Below are positions 1 to 8,206 of a DNA stretch of 40,321 nucleotides, piece by piece. The notes below the pieces were generated by a model. It was not told where the DNA came from. It saw only the letters and a program-made list of their open reading frames with translations, and searched no databases. The stretch is from an uncultured Lachnospiraceae bacterium (GTDB taxonomy: Bacteria; Bacillota; Clostridia; Lachnospirales; Lachnospiraceae): contig CANQDS010000012.1 of the NCBI GenBank assembly GCA_947593655.1, positions 1 through 40,321 of the forward strand, given 5' to 3'. Made by a program: the position numbers and the translations under genes. Position 1 is the first letter of the stretch. Each line of letters begins with the position of its first letter.

Positions 1-13
1 AAAATTTGACATA

Positions 14-51
14 AAAAAAGCAGGTTTCATGCGGCCTGAAAGTACTTTTTT
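14..51. terminator. Possible bidirectional terminator hairpin at window start
   Basis: An interrupted inverted repeat pairs AAAAAAG (14-20) with CTTTTTT (45-51) and TTTCA with TGAAA inside it, around a short loop. It could end a gene lying before the window. The stem is AT-rich and broken by an internal loop, so this is a weak call. Confidence 0.35.
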
Positions 52-105
52 AATTATTCAACTGTCAAACTCCCGTGTATCACGCCCGTCCCCGTTTGTC
101 AACTA

Positions 106-134
106 TTGATTGCAGAAAATCTTTATGCTATAAT
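106..134 (+). promoter_or_regulatory. Sigma-A-type promoter of the thiamin operon
   Basis: TTGATT at 106-111 and TATAAT at 129-134 are separated by 17 bases. This places the start of transcription just before the TPP riboswitch. The -10 is perfect and the -35 differs from consensus at two positions. Confidence 0.7.
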
Positions 135-147
135 GGGAAAAAAATAA

Positions 148-237
148 AGCGCAGGGGAGCTTGCATTACAGGCTGAGAGGAAGGTGCGACCTTCGACCCG
201 TAAACCTGATTTGGATAATGCCAACGTAGGGACGCCG
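148..237 (+). promoter_or_regulatory. TPP riboswitch (THI element)
   Basis: The conserved THI-box blocks appear in order: GGGGAGC (154-160), GGCTGAGAGG (171-180), GACCC (195-199), ACCTGATTTGGATAATGCC (204-222) and CGTAGGGA (225-232). This is the standard thiamin-pyrophosphate aptamer. It lies between the promoter and the first thi gene and is followed by an intrinsic terminator. The likely control is therefore premature termination when TPP is bound. Confidence 0.96.
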
Positions 238-268
238 GAATTTCCATTCCATATGCCATACGCACGGA

Positions 269-296
269 AAGCCTCCAGAACGGGGCTTCTTTTTTT
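269..296 (+). terminator. Riboswitch-controlled intrinsic terminator
   Basis: AAGCCTC (269-275) pairs with GGGGCTT (282-288) around a six-base loop, with one G-T wobble, followed by a run of seven T (290-296). It sits 32 bases after the TPP aptamer and 49 bases before thiS, which fits the expression platform of a transcriptional OFF switch. Confidence 0.8.
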
Positions 297-345
297 ATCC
301 TATCTCGGATCCCCCTGCGCGGAATCGAAAAACAGGAGGAGCCTT

Positions 346-540
346 ATGGTAACAATCAACGGAGAAAGCCTTGATGCCGCCGGAAAAATCCTTTCGGAAT
401 ATCTGGCGGAAAACGGCTATAGTCCGGGGCGCATCGCCGTAGAGAAAAACGGCGAGATCGTACCCAAAAGCCAGTATGACCAGACTGTGCTTGCCAACGG
501 AGATCTGATCGAGATCGTCAGTTTTGTGGGAGGCGGCTGA
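346..540 (+). CDS. thiS: Sulfur carrier protein ThiS
   Basis: Encodes 64 residues, the usual size for the ubiquitin-like sulfur carrier of thiazole synthesis. The chain ends in VGGG. The terminal Gly-Gly is what ThiF adenylates and what becomes the thiocarboxylate that gives sulfur to ThiG. The start is the ATG at 346, preceded by AGGAGGAG at 334-341. The longer upstream open frame runs through the riboswitch and is not coding. First gene of the thi operon; thiF starts one base after its stop, so the two are probably translationally coupled. Confidence 0.95.
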   Translation: MVTINGESLDAAGKILSEYLAENGYSPGRIAVEKNGEIVPKSQYDQTVLANGDLIEIVSFVGGG

Positions 541-541
541 G

Positions 542-1378
542 ATGGTACTTTCCAAAGAACAGGAAATGCGCTTTTCCCGGCAGCTGGTTCTTCCGGAGCT
601 CGGCGCGGACGGCCAGCAGAAACTGCTGCGCTCCAAAGTCCTTGTGATCGGCGCGGGCGGGCTCGGCTCTCCTGCGATCCTGTATCTGGCGGCCGCAGGA
701 GTCGGAACGATCGGGATTGCAGACCATGATTCGGTGGATCTTTCCAATCTGCAGCGCCAGATCCTCCACCGGTCTAAGGACGTCGGAACCGCCAAAACCC
801 GCTCCGCAGAAGCCGCGGTCCGGGAACGGGATCCGGATACCGCCGTCCGCCTGCACGAGGGGAAAATGACAGCCGCTAATATCCGGGAAGCGGTCCGGCA
901 GTATGATTTCATCCTCGACTGCACCGACCGCTTTCCAACCAAATTTTTAATCAACGACGCCTGCGTCCTGGAAGGGAAGCCTTATTCCCATGCCGGCGTT
1001 GTGCGCTTCGGCGGTCAGGCCATGACCTATGTTCCCGGACAGGGGCCGTGCCTGCGCTGTCTGCTCGGGGGCGTTCCTCCGAAGGAAGAGGTTCCTTCCT
1101 GTGCGCAGACGGGCGTCTTAGGAGCCGCAGCCGGAGTCATCGGAAGCATTCAGGCGCTGGAAGCGGTCAAGTACCTGATCGGGGCGGGGCGCCTTCTGAC
1201 CGGAAGGATCCTCCAGTTTGACGGCCTTGCGATGCGTTTCCACACGACCGCGCCCGTACCGCCCAATCCGGACTGCCGGATCTGCGGAAGCCGCGCGTCC
1301 CGTTCGCTTTCCGATTTCCGGGCAGAATATGAAGAAGAAGAAAAAGGAGAACTATCATGCAGAACAACGATGCACTGA
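542..1378 (+). CDS. thiF: ThiS adenylyltransferase ThiF (E1-like, MoeB/HesA family)
   Basis: A 278-residue E1-like enzyme that adenylates the C-terminal glycine of ThiS using ATP. The Rossmann nucleotide-binding motif GAGGLGSP lies near residues 35-45 and is followed by the family segment DLSNLQRQ. Two Cys pairs, CLRC near residue 170 and CRIC near residue 247, form the structural zinc site of this family. The start is the ATG at 542, right after the thiS stop; an upstream in-frame start would overlap thiS. Its 3' end overlaps thiG by 22 bases, which supports co-translation. The MoeB alternative is unlikely given thiS next to it and the riboswitch. Confidence 0.93.
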   Translation: MVLSKEQEMRFSRQLVLPELGADGQQKLLRSKVLVIGAGGLGSPAILYLAAAGVGTIGIADHDSVDLSNLQRQILHRSKDVGTAKTRSAEAAVRERDPDTAVRLHEGKMTAANIREAVRQYDFILDCTDRFPTKFLINDACVLEGKPYSHAGVVRFGGQAMTYVPGQGPCLRCLLGGVPPKEEVPSCAQTGVLGAAAGVIGSIQALEAVKYLIGAGRLLTGRILQFDGLAMRFHTTAPVPPNPDCRICGSRASRSLSDFRAEYEEEEKGELSCRTTMH

Positions 1379-2130
1379 TCATCGGCGGACATGAATTTCA
1401 TTCCCGGTTCATTCTGGGCTCCGGCAAATACTCGCTGAACCTGATCGAGTCAGCGGTCAAAGATGCCGGTGCAGAGATCATCACCCTTGCCGTCCGCCGC
1501 ACCAACACCAAAGAGCAGGAAAACATTCTGGATTTTATCCCGAAGAACGTAACCCTGCTCCCGAATACCTCCGGCGCAAGAAACGCCGAGGAAGCGATCC
1601 GCATTGCCCGCCTTGCGCGGGAACTCGGATGCGGGGATTTTGTAAAGATCGAGATCATGCGGGATTCCAAATACCTGCTTCCGGACAATCAGGAAACGAT
1701 CCGGGCGACGGAAGTACTCGCCAAAGAAGGCTTTGTAGTCATGCCGTATATGTACCCGGATCTCAACAGCGCGCGCGATCTGGCAAGCGCGGGCGCGGCG
1801 TCCATCATGCCGCTGGCCGCTCCGATCGGTTCCAACAAAGGGCTTGCGACGCGCGATTTCATCCAGATCCTGATCGACGAGATCGATCTTCCGATCATTG
1901 TTGACGCGGGGATCGGCCGTCCGTCCCAGGCCTGTGAAGCAATGGAAATGGGCGCAGCCGCCGTTATGGCAAACACCGCGCTTGCAACGGCGGGCGACCT
2001 TCCGCTGATGGCGTCCGCGTTCCGTCAGGCGATCGAAGCCGGAAGAAGCGCCTACCTCTCGGGACTTGGCAGAGTCCTCTCCCGCGGGGCGTCCGCTTCG
2101 GATCCCCTGACCGGATTTCTGCGGGATTAG
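1357..2130 (+). CDS. thiG: Thiazole synthase ThiG
   Basis: A 257-residue TIM-barrel enzyme that joins deoxyxylulose 5-phosphate, dehydroglycine and ThiS-borne sulfur into the thiazole phosphate. Recognisable family segments are FILGSGKYS near the N-terminus, TLAVRR near residue 45, [15 protein letters not shown] (which holds the Schiff-base lysine region), PIGSNKG near residue 165, and the phosphate-binding end VDAGIGRPS followed by [10 protein letters not shown]. Full length. It overlaps the end of thiF and is followed by thiH, whose product supplies dehydroglycine. Confidence 0.96.
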   Translation: MQNNDALIIGGHEFHSRFILGSGKYSLNLIESAVKDAGAEIITLAVRRTNTKEQENILDFIPKNVTLLPNTSGARNAEEAIRIARLARELGCGDFVKIEIMRDSKYLLPDNQETIRATEVLAKEGFVVMPYMYPDLNSARDLASAGAASIMPLAAPIGSNKGLATRDFIQILIDEIDLPIIVDAGIGRPSQACEAMEMGAAAVMANTALATAGDLPLMASAFRQAIEAGRSAYLSGLGRVLSRGASASDPLTGFLRD

Positions 2131-2142
2131 GAGGGATTGAAA

Positions 2143-3396
2143 ATGGATAACCAGTTTCTGATCGACTCGGAATATTTACCGGCGGAAGCGCTTGCCAGAA
2201 AGCACCGTCTGGAAACGGATCCCTCCTCCCGCAAAAACCATATGGAATATCTTCCGGGAATGGAACAGATCTCGTCCGATATCCGCAAGAAGGTCATCGG
2301 ACAGATGAACGCTTACGATTATTCCGCCTACAGCGCCCGCGACGTCCGGGCAGCCCTTCAGCATGAAACCTGTTCGATCGAAGATTTCAAAGCGCTCTTA
2401 TCACCGGCGGCGGAACCGTTTTTAGAGCAGATGGCCGAACGCGCACGGATCGAGACCGGCCGTCATTTCGGCAATACCGTTTACCTGTTTACGCCGCTCT
2501 ACATCGCAAACTACTGCGAAAATTACTGCGTTTACTGCGGCTTCAACTGCTACAACCATATCAACCGCATGAAACTGACCTTAGAGCAGATCGAACATGA
2601 AATGCAGGTCATCGCCGACAGCGGCATGGAAGAGATCCTGATCCTGACCGGGGAAAGCCGCAGCCAGAGCGACATCGGCTATATTGGAGAGGCGTGCCGT
2701 CTGGCAAAAAAATATTTCCGCATGGTCGGGCTTGAGATCTATCCGGTCAATACGGACGAATACCGCCATCTCCATGAATGCGGCGCGGATTATGTAACGG
2801 TATTTCAGGAGACTTATGACAGCGACCGCTACGAAACGCTCCATCTGCTCGGACACAAACGCGTCTGGCCGTACCGCTTCGACGCACAGGAACGCGCCTT
2901 AATGGGCGGCATGAGAGGCGTCGCCTTCTCCGCCCTGCTCGGGCTTTCGGATTTCCGGAAAGACGCCCTTGCGAGCGCGCTACACGTTTACTACCTGCAG
3001 AGGAAATATCCTCACGCGGAAATGTCGCTTTCCTGCCCGAGGCTGCGCCCGATCATCAACAACGACCGGATCAACCCGCTGGACGTTCATGAAAAACAGC
3101 TCTGTCAGATTTTGTGCGCATACAGGATCTTCCTGCCTTATGTCGGGATCACGGTATCTTCCCGCGAAAGCGCCCGCTTCCGGAACGGCATCGTCCGAAT
3201 CGCCGCAACCAAAGTTTCCGCGGGCGTATCCACCGGAATCGGGGATCACGAAAGCAAATACACGGGAAAGGAGTCCGGCGCGCAGCAGGGCGATGAACAG
3301 TTCGAGATCAGCGACAGCCGCAGCTTAAGCAGCATGTATCAGGATATCACCGACGAAGGACTGCAGCCGGTTTTAAACGATTACCTCTATGTCTGA
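2143..3396 (+). CDS. thiH: 2-iminoacetate synthase ThiH (radical SAM)
   Basis: A 417-residue radical-SAM tyrosine lyase that makes dehydroglycine (2-iminoacetate) for ThiG. The [4Fe-4S]-binding CX3CX2C motif is C125, C129 and C132, in the segment CENYCVYCGFN. The start is the ATG at 2143, with AGGAGGG at 2129-2135. A TTG six bases earlier is too close to that site. Length and motif order match anaerobe ThiH rather than the flavin-dependent ThiO of aerobes, which fits an anaerobic host. Its 3' end overlaps the next gene by 8 bases. Confidence 0.95.
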   Translation: MDNQFLIDSEYLPAEALARKHRLETDPSSRKNHMEYLPGMEQISSDIRKKVIGQMNAYDYSAYSARDVRAALQHETCSIEDFKALLSPAAEPFLEQMAERARIETGRHFGNTVYLFTPLYIANYCENYCVYCGFNCYNHINRMKLTLEQIEHEMQVIADSGMEEILILTGESRSQSDIGYIGEACRLAKKYFRMVGLEIYPVNTDEYRHLHECGADYVTVFQETYDSDRYETLHLLGHKRVWPYRFDAQERALMGGMRGVAFSALLGLSDFRKDALASALHVYYLQRKYPHAEMSLSCPRLRPIINNDRINPLDVHEKQLCQILCAYRIFLPYVGITVSSRESARFRNGIVRIAATKVSAGVSTGIGDHESKYTGKESGAQQGDEQFEISDSRSLSSMYQDITDEGLQPVLNDYLYV

Positions 3397-3982
3397 TATT
3401 TTATGCGTAACCAGCCGCGGCCTGTGCCGGGAGGATTTTTCCGTCCGCATAGACAAGATCGCAGCCGCGCACCCCGCGGGCATCATCCTCCGGGAAAAAG
3501 ATCTTGCGGAAGACGAATACCGCAGACTTGCGGAAACGGTTCTTGCCGTCTGCCGAAAATACGGCACGCTCTGCATTCTGCACCAATTCGTGCAGACAGC
3601 GCTTTCTCTGGAGGTTTCTGCGATCCATCTGCCGCTGCCCCTGCTCCGCAGCATTCCCGCGGCGCAGAAAGAACGCTTTTCCATCCTCGGCGCTTCCTGC
3701 CACAGCGCAGAAGACGCCCGCGAAGCGCAGAAACTCGGATGCACCTACATCACCGCCGGGCATATTTTTGATACGGACTGCAAGAAAGGAACGCCGGGGC
3801 GCGGAACCGCTTTTCTTCAGGAGATCTGCAGAAGCGTTTCCATTCCCGTTTATGCGATCGGCGGCATCCGCCCGGAAAATATCGGCGCCGTCCGGACTGC
3901 CGGCGCAAAAGGCGCCTGTGTGATGAGCGCCCTCATGACCTGCGGGCAGCCGTCGGATTACCTGAATGCTTTTAAGGAGTAA
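3389..3982 (+). CDS. tenI: TenI-type thiazole tautomerase (ThiE-like fold)
   Basis: A 197-residue ThiE-superfamily barrel. It is assigned to the TenI branch because it carries GHIFDTDCKKGTPGRG near residues 125-140, matching the TenI GHxFxTDCKKG signature, and then the phosphate-binding segment YAIGGI. TenI isomerises the ThiG product to the aromatic thiazole carboxylate that ThiE uses. A separate full ThiE follows, so this is unlikely to be a redundant synthase, although many databases name such proteins thiamine phosphate synthase. It starts inside the end of thiH, and its last codons form the ribosome binding site of thiE. Confidence 0.85.
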   Translation: MSDILCVTSRGLCREDFSVRIDKIAAAHPAGIILREKDLAEDEYRRLAETVLAVCRKYGTLCILHQFVQTALSLEVSAIHLPLPLLRSIPAAQKERFSILGASCHSAEDAREAQKLGCTYITAGHIFDTDCKKGTPGRGTAFLQEICRSVSIPVYAIGGIRPENIGAVRTAGAKGACVMSALMTCGQPSDYLNAFKE

Positions 3983-3986
3983 AAGA

Positions 3987-4640
3987 ATGAAATTCCAGAA
4001 AGACATGTTACGGCTTTACGCCGTTACCGACCGGAAATGGACCGGCCGCCGGACCTTATGCGAGCAGATCGAAGACGCCTTAAAAGGCGGCGCGACCATG
4101 ATCCAGCTCCGTGAAAAATCGCTTCCGGAGGAAGAACTGATCGAAGAAGGGATCCGGGTGAAAGAAGTGTGCCGCCGCTACCGTGTTCCGCTGATCATCA
4201 ACGATCATGTGAAAGCCGCTTTTCAAATCGGCGCGGACGGCGTCCACGTCGGGATTGAAGATACGCCTGTCGCCGAGATCCGGAAGGCTGCGGGAAATGA
4301 TTTTATCATCGGAGCCACCGCAAAGACTGTGGCGCAGGCAAAGGCCGCAGAAGCCGCCGGAGCCGATTATCTGGGCGTAGGCGCGGTTTTTCCCTCCTCC
4401 ACGAAGGAAAACGCGATCCGCATTACCACAGAGCAGCTGAAAGAGATCTGCGCTTCCGTTTCCATTCCGGCGGCCGCGATCGGAGGGATCACGCTTTCCA
4501 ACCTCCCGCAGCTGCGCGGCGGCGGAATGAGCGGAATCGCCGTAGTTTCCGCTGTTTTCGCCGAAACAGACATCACGGCCGCGGCTCTGCGGCTGAAAGA
4601 AGCCGTAACCGACCTGATCGAAACGGAGGAAGCACAATGA
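3987..4640 (+). CDS. thiE: Thiamine-phosphate synthase ThiE
   Basis: A 217-residue barrel enzyme that couples HMP pyrophosphate with thiazole phosphate to give thiamin phosphate. ThiE signatures are MIQLREKSL near residue 35, LIINDHV near residue 70, DGVHVGIED near residue 85, and the pyrophosphate-handling region IGATAKTVAQ through GVGAVFPSSTK. It ends with the AAIGGIT phosphate site. The start is the ATG at 3987, with AAGGAG at 3974-3979; the earlier TTG lies inside tenI and is rejected. Its stop overlaps the thiD start in an ATGA arrangement. Confidence 0.94.
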   Translation: MKFQKDMLRLYAVTDRKWTGRRTLCEQIEDALKGGATMIQLREKSLPEEELIEEGIRVKEVCRRYRVPLIINDHVKAAFQIGADGVHVGIEDTPVAEIRKAAGNDFIIGATAKTVAQAKAAEAAGADYLGVGAVFPSSTKENAIRITTEQLKEICASVSIPAAAIGGITLSNLPQLRGGGMSGIAVVSAVFAETDITAAALRLKEAVTDLIETEEAQ

Positions 4641-5443
4641 AAACGGCTTTAACCATCGCCGGGAGCGACTGCAGCGGCGGCGCAGGAATCCAGGCGGATC
4701 TAAAAACCATGACGATGAACGGGGTTTACGGCATGAGCGTGATCACCGCCCTGACCGCACAGAACACGACCGGCGTTTCCGGGATCCTAGAAACGGATCC
4801 GGACTTTCTGGCGCTCCAGCTGGATGCCGTATGGCAGGATATCCCGCCCGATGCGGTAAAGACCGGCATGGTCAGCTCTGCGGACGCCATCCGCGTGATC
4901 GCCGGAAAACTGAAAGAATACCATGCGGTAAATATCGTCGTCGATCCGGTCATGGTATCCACCAGCGGCTCCCGGCTGATGCACAAGCAGGCGCTGGCCG
5001 CCCTGACCGGTGAACTTCTGCCTCTTGCCATGCTTGCCACGCCCAATATTCCGGAAGCCGAAATTCTTGCCGAAATGACGATCCGGGACAAAAACGATAT
5101 GCAGGCTGCCGCGGAAAAGATCTGCAGCGCTTACCGCTGCGCCGTTCTTCTAAAAGGCGGGCACAGCATTCAGGATGCCGATGATTTCCTGTATGCGGAC
5201 GGCATCGGGCGGTGGCTGAACGGAAAAAGGATCGCCAATCCCAACACGCACGGAACCGGCTGCACCTTATCCAGCGCGATCGCCGCAAATCTTGCAAAAG
5301 GCTTCTCCCTGGAAACAGCCGTCCGGCGTGCCAAAGATTATCTCTCGGGAGCGCTTTCGGCCATGCTGGACCTCGGGCAGGGCAGCGGACCGATGAACCA
5401 TGCATTTAACCTGAACAGTATTTTTGCCGATACGGCGGAATAA
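4637..5443 (+). CDS. thiD: Hydroxymethylpyrimidine (phosphate) kinase ThiD
   Basis: A 268-residue ribokinase-fold enzyme that phosphorylates HMP and then HMP-phosphate. The opening [19 protein letters not shown] is the family's substrate and phosphate signature. The segment [20 protein letters not shown] near residues 202-221 contains the anion hole and the catalytic cysteine/glycine turn typical of bifunctional ThiD. Length is standard. Four-base overlap with thiE, then a 29-base gap before thiC. Pyridoxal kinase is a related family but is unlikely in this operon. Confidence 0.95.
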   Translation: MKTALTIAGSDCSGGAGIQADLKTMTMNGVYGMSVITALTAQNTTGVSGILETDPDFLALQLDAVWQDIPPDAVKTGMVSSADAIRVIAGKLKEYHAVNIVVDPVMVSTSGSRLMHKQALAALTGELLPLAMLATPNIPEAEILAEMTIRDKNDMQAAAEKICSAYRCAVLLKGGHSIQDADDFLYADGIGRWLNGKRIANPNTHGTGCTLSSAIAANLAKGFSLETAVRRAKDYLSGALSAMLDLGQGSGPMNHAFNLNSIFADTAE

Positions 5444-5472
5444 AAAATATTTTTCTGAAAGGAATCGATCAA

Positions 5473-6717
5473 ATGAGACAATACCAAACGCAGATGGAAG
5501 CTGCAAAAAAGGGGATCATCACCCCGGAAATGGAACTTGTTGCCGAAAAAGAATATCTGGAAGCGGAAAAGATCCGCTCGCTGGTGGCGGAAGGCACTGT
5601 TGCCATTCCCTGCAACGTCAACCATACCGCAATCTCCGCGGAAGGGATCGGCACGGGACTTCGCACAAAGATCAACGTCAATTTAGGGATTTCCGGCGAC
5701 TGCAAAGACTACAGCCTGGAAATGCAGAAAGTCGATCTGGCGCTGAAATTCGGCGCGGAATCGATCATGGATCTGAGCAATTACGGAAAGACAAACACGT
5801 TCCGGAAAGAACTGATCGCCAAATCCCCGGCAATGATCGGAACCGTTCCGATGTATGACGCTATCGGCTATCTGGAAAAAGATCTGCTGGATATCACCGC
5901 AGAGGATTTTCTCCGCGTCGTCCGCGCACATGCCGAAGAAGGCGTGGATTTCATGACGATCCATGCGGGGATCAACCGCCGCGCCGTAGAAGCCTTTATG
6001 CGCGACAAACGCAGAATGAATATCGTATCCCGCGGCGGTTCGCTCCTGTTTGCATGGATGCAGATGACCGGGAATGAAAATCCTTTCTACGAATACTATG
6101 ATGAAGTACTGGATATCCTGCGGGAATTTGACGTTACGATCAGCCTCGGGGACGCGCTCCGTCCGGGATGCATTGACGACAGCACCGACGCCGGGCAGAT
6201 CGCCGAACTGATCGAACTCGGCGCGCTGACCAAACGTGCCTGGGACAAAGACGTTCAGGTTATGGTAGAAGGTCCGGGCCATATGGCTATGAACGAGATC
6301 GAAGCCAATATGAAACTGCAGAAACGGCTCTGCCACAACGCGCCGTTTTATGTGCTCGGCCCGCTCGTTACCGACATTGCTCCGGGTTATGACCATATCA
6401 CCTCCGCGATCGGAGGCGCCATCGCAGCCGCAAGCGGCGCGGACTTCCTCTGTTACGTCACGCCGCATGCCGCCGATATTGCCAAGGGTGTTCCTCACGC
6501 AAGAGAGCGCGACAACGCTATGGCCGAGGCCCGTCATAAAGTGGACTGGGATACGATGTTTGAATACGCCATCGATGCGGATAAAGCGAAAGAATATTTC
6601 GAAAGCACACCGCCGTCCGACCGCCATACCTGTTCCATGTGCGGGAAAATGTGCGCGGTAAGAACCACAAATATGATCCTCGAAGGGAAAAAAGTCGAGT
6701 TCTGCAGCGAACTTTAA
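5473..6717 (+). CDS. thiC: Phosphomethylpyrimidine synthase ThiC (short form)
   Basis: A 414-residue radical-SAM enzyme that rearranges 5-aminoimidazole ribotide into HMP phosphate. It lacks the extra N-terminal domain of the about 600-residue proteobacterial form, which is usual for anaerobic Firmicutes and archaea. Visible signatures are NVNLGISGD near residue 68, MTIHAGI near residue 157, [10 protein letters not shown] near residue 232, [12 protein letters not shown] near residue 270 and [12 protein letters not shown] near residue 295. The C-terminal cluster motif CSMCGKMC is spaced CX2CX3C. Last gene of the operon, followed after 21 bases by a terminator. Confidence 0.95.
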   Translation: MRQYQTQMEAAKKGIITPEMELVAEKEYLEAEKIRSLVAEGTVAIPCNVNHTAISAEGIGTGLRTKINVNLGISGDCKDYSLEMQKVDLALKFGAESIMDLSNYGKTNTFRKELIAKSPAMIGTVPMYDAIGYLEKDLLDITAEDFLRVVRAHAEEGVDFMTIHAGINRRAVEAFMRDKRRMNIVSRGGSLLFAWMQMTGNENPFYEYYDEVLDILREFDVTISLGDALRPGCIDDSTDAGQIAELIELGALTKRAWDKDVQVMVEGPGHMAMNEIEANMKLQKRLCHNAPFYVLGPLVTDIAPGYDHITSAIGGAIAAASGADFLCYVTPHAADIAKGVPHARERDNAMAEARHKVDWDTMFEYAIDADKAKEYFESTPPSDRHTCSMCGKMCAVRTTNMILEGKKVEFCSEL

Positions 6718-6738
6718 TGATGCTTTTATAAAAATTGA

Positions 6739-6767
6739 GGCGCAGAAGGCGGATCGCCTTTTGCGCC
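6739..6767. terminator. Bidirectional terminator between thiC and the convergent lacI-type gene
   Basis: GGCGCAGAAGGC (6739-6750) pairs with GCCTTTTGCGCC (6756-6767) around a five-base loop, with one wobble. AAAAATT precedes it and AAATTTT follows it, so either strand ends in a U-rich tail. The two flanking genes converge on it. Confidence 0.85.
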
Positions 6768-6858
6768 GTAAATTTTATGTGTTTCACGAGATAGCCACAA
6801 GGTAATATTCCCCAAAAGCCGCATGTTTTGCACTATTTTTAGGACTTTCACGAAATAT

Positions 6859-7845
6859 TTACTTGCAGCTCTTTCTAAACACGGGAATCCCATTCACAAA
6901 TACCACCTTCGTGATCCTGCTGTCTGTCAGCACGCGGTTTCGAAGCAGTTCCAGCGCCGATTCGCAGATGACCGGAATATCGATATGAAAGGTCGTAAGC
7001 GGCGGCGATACATACTGCGCAACATTCACATCGTTGATGCTGAATACCGATATCTGATCCGGGATCTGGATTCCCTCCTCATTCAGAGCCTGCAGAACGC
7101 CTACCGCCAGCGTATCACTCGCCACGCAGAGCGCCGTCGGAAGATTCCCCCTCCTTACCAGTTCCTTTCCCGCGCGGTATCCTTCCTCCACGGAAAACCG
7201 GTTCGTGATCAAAATCTGTTCCTCATTCAGGCAGCCGTAATACTGTGTACTCTGGCGGAACGACCACTCCCGGATATCCATAACCGCGCGTTCCGTATCA
7301 ATATTCCGATCAGTTCCGCCGATAAAACCGATCGTCTTATGGCCTTTTTCCATAAAATAATCGACCATCTGCGTCACGAACGAATCCAGATTCGGACGCA
7401 CAGCATCAAACAGTTTCTCATCCGGCGAAGTATCGATGAACACCCCTTTGGGACAGATCTCATAAAGCCGGTTCAGTTCCTTCCGGTTAAACCAGCCGAT
7501 CGCCGCAAACGCCTGAGTTTCCGCCGGAATCGCATCCAGCCCCTCCTCCCGTGTAACAACCGAAAGCTGAATGTTCATCTTCTTTGCCAGTGCGAGCAGC
7601 TCTTTATAGATCGACTGGTAATAGATGTCTTCCAGTTCCTCTTCATGCGATACCCAGTACACCAGAACCACATTTTCAATCTTGGGATAAATGACCTTTT
7701 TCTTATAGCCGATCTTCTCCGCCGCTGCAAAAATAGCCTCCCGCGTCTCCTGACTGACGGAAATTCCTTCATCATAATTCAGCACTCTGGAAACGGCCGC
7801 ATTTGATACGCCTACCATTTGTGCAATTTCTTTAATCGTCGCCAT
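6859..7845 (-). CDS. LacI-family transcriptional regulator (orphan)
   Basis: A 328-residue repressor. The N-terminal helix-turn-helix with hinge reads TIKEIAQMVGVSNAAVSRVLN (residues 3-23 region). It is followed by a periplasmic-binding-like sugar-sensing domain containing GFIGG and CVASDTLAVGVLQAL, the usual dimer and effector landmarks. The architecture resembles EbgR/GalR/MsmR-type sugar repressors. The start is supported by AAGGAG five to ten bases upstream. No sugar gene lies in its own unit, so its target is not evident. The alpha-glucan locus downstream has its own embedded LacI regulator. Divergent from the PD-(D/E)XK gene. Confidence 0.85.
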   Translation of the reverse strand: MATIKEIAQMVGVSNAAVSRVLNYDEGISVSQETREAIFAAAEKIGYKKKVIYPKIENVVLVYWVSHEEELEDIYYQSIYKELLALAKKMNIQLSVVTREEGLDAIPAETQAFAAIGWFNRKELNRLYEICPKGVFIDTSPDEKLFDAVRPNLDSFVTQMVDYFMEKGHKTIGFIGGTDRNIDTERAVMDIREWSFRQSTQYYGCLNEEQILITNRFSVEEGYRAGKELVRRGNLPTALCVASDTLAVGVLQALNEEGIQIPDQISVFSINDVNVAQYVSPPLTTFHIDIPVICESALELLRNRVLTDSRITKVVFVNGIPVFRKSCK

Positions 7846-7871
7846 AGCTCTACTCCTTGTATCTATGAAGT

Positions 7872-7900
7872 ATTTTATCTGTCATAAATCCCTGTGTCAA
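7872..7900 (-). promoter_or_regulatory. Promoter of the orphan lacI-type gene
   Basis: On the minus strand, TTGACA (complement of 7895-7900) and TAAAAT (complement of 7872-7877) are 17 bases apart. They lie 27 bases upstream of the start codon at 7845. Confidence 0.7.
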
Positions 7901-7960
7901 ATAAAATCGCAGGGGCTTTTCTTCCCGGAAAATTCCACTGGAAAAAAGCCAATATTTTTC

Positions 7961-7989
7961 TTGACAGATCCGAATAACGGCATCATAAT
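7961..7989 (+). promoter_or_regulatory. Promoter of the PD-(D/E)XK gene, with a long leader
   Basis: TTGACA at 7961-7966 and CATAAT at 7984-7989 are 17 bases apart. Transcription from here would give a leader of about 210 bases before the start codon at 8207, unusually long for this window. The leader contains the hairpin at 8067-8132. Confidence 0.6.
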
Positions 7990-8066
7990 ATAACCAAAGC
8001 ATATTTTCCAGTCAGGCGTGGCCGTAAGGGGCTGCACGTCTTTTACAAATCAATGAGAAATCGATT

Positions 8067-8132
8067 GTTTCCAACGAAAATTCATGCTTTTAAATACCAC
8101 ATTCATAACTTAAAAGCAGGAATTTCGGAAAC
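8067..8132 (+). repeat. Long imperfect hairpin in the leader of the PD-(D/E)XK gene
   Basis: Arm 1 (8067-8093) and arm 2 (8110-8132) pair as GTTTCC/GGAAAC, then CGAAAATTC/GAATTTCG with one bulge, then TGCTTTTAA/TTAAAAGCA, closing a 16-base loop. About 22 of the 27 arm bases can pair. It could be a structured RNA control element, a processing site, or the end of a decayed mobile element. No T tract follows, so it is not a plain terminator. Confidence 0.6.
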
Positions 8133-8206
8133 TGACGGTTCCGTTGATGCGGATGACAGATGCCCCGCTCTTCCATGATTTCTGCTTAGAGGCGAAAGGA
8201 GAAATT

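Noticed and set aside
184..345. Open frame upstream of and in frame with thiS
   Set aside because: It overlaps the TPP riboswitch and its terminator. The ATG at 346 has a strong ribosome binding site.
5683..6627. Long open frame on the minus strand across thiC
   Set aside because: It is a mirror of the GC-rich thiC gene, with no ribosome binding site and no recognisable product.
6610..6680. ThiC cluster motif CX2CX3C, one residue shorter than the CX2CX4C I recall for E. coli ThiC
   Set aside because: I believe short-form ThiC proteins of anaerobes commonly have this spacing, and the rest of the protein is intact.
6823..7806. Plus-strand open frame opposite the orphan lacI-type gene
   Set aside because: The minus-strand product is a clear LacI repressor. 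The plus reading is Arg/His/Ile-rich and unlike any protein.
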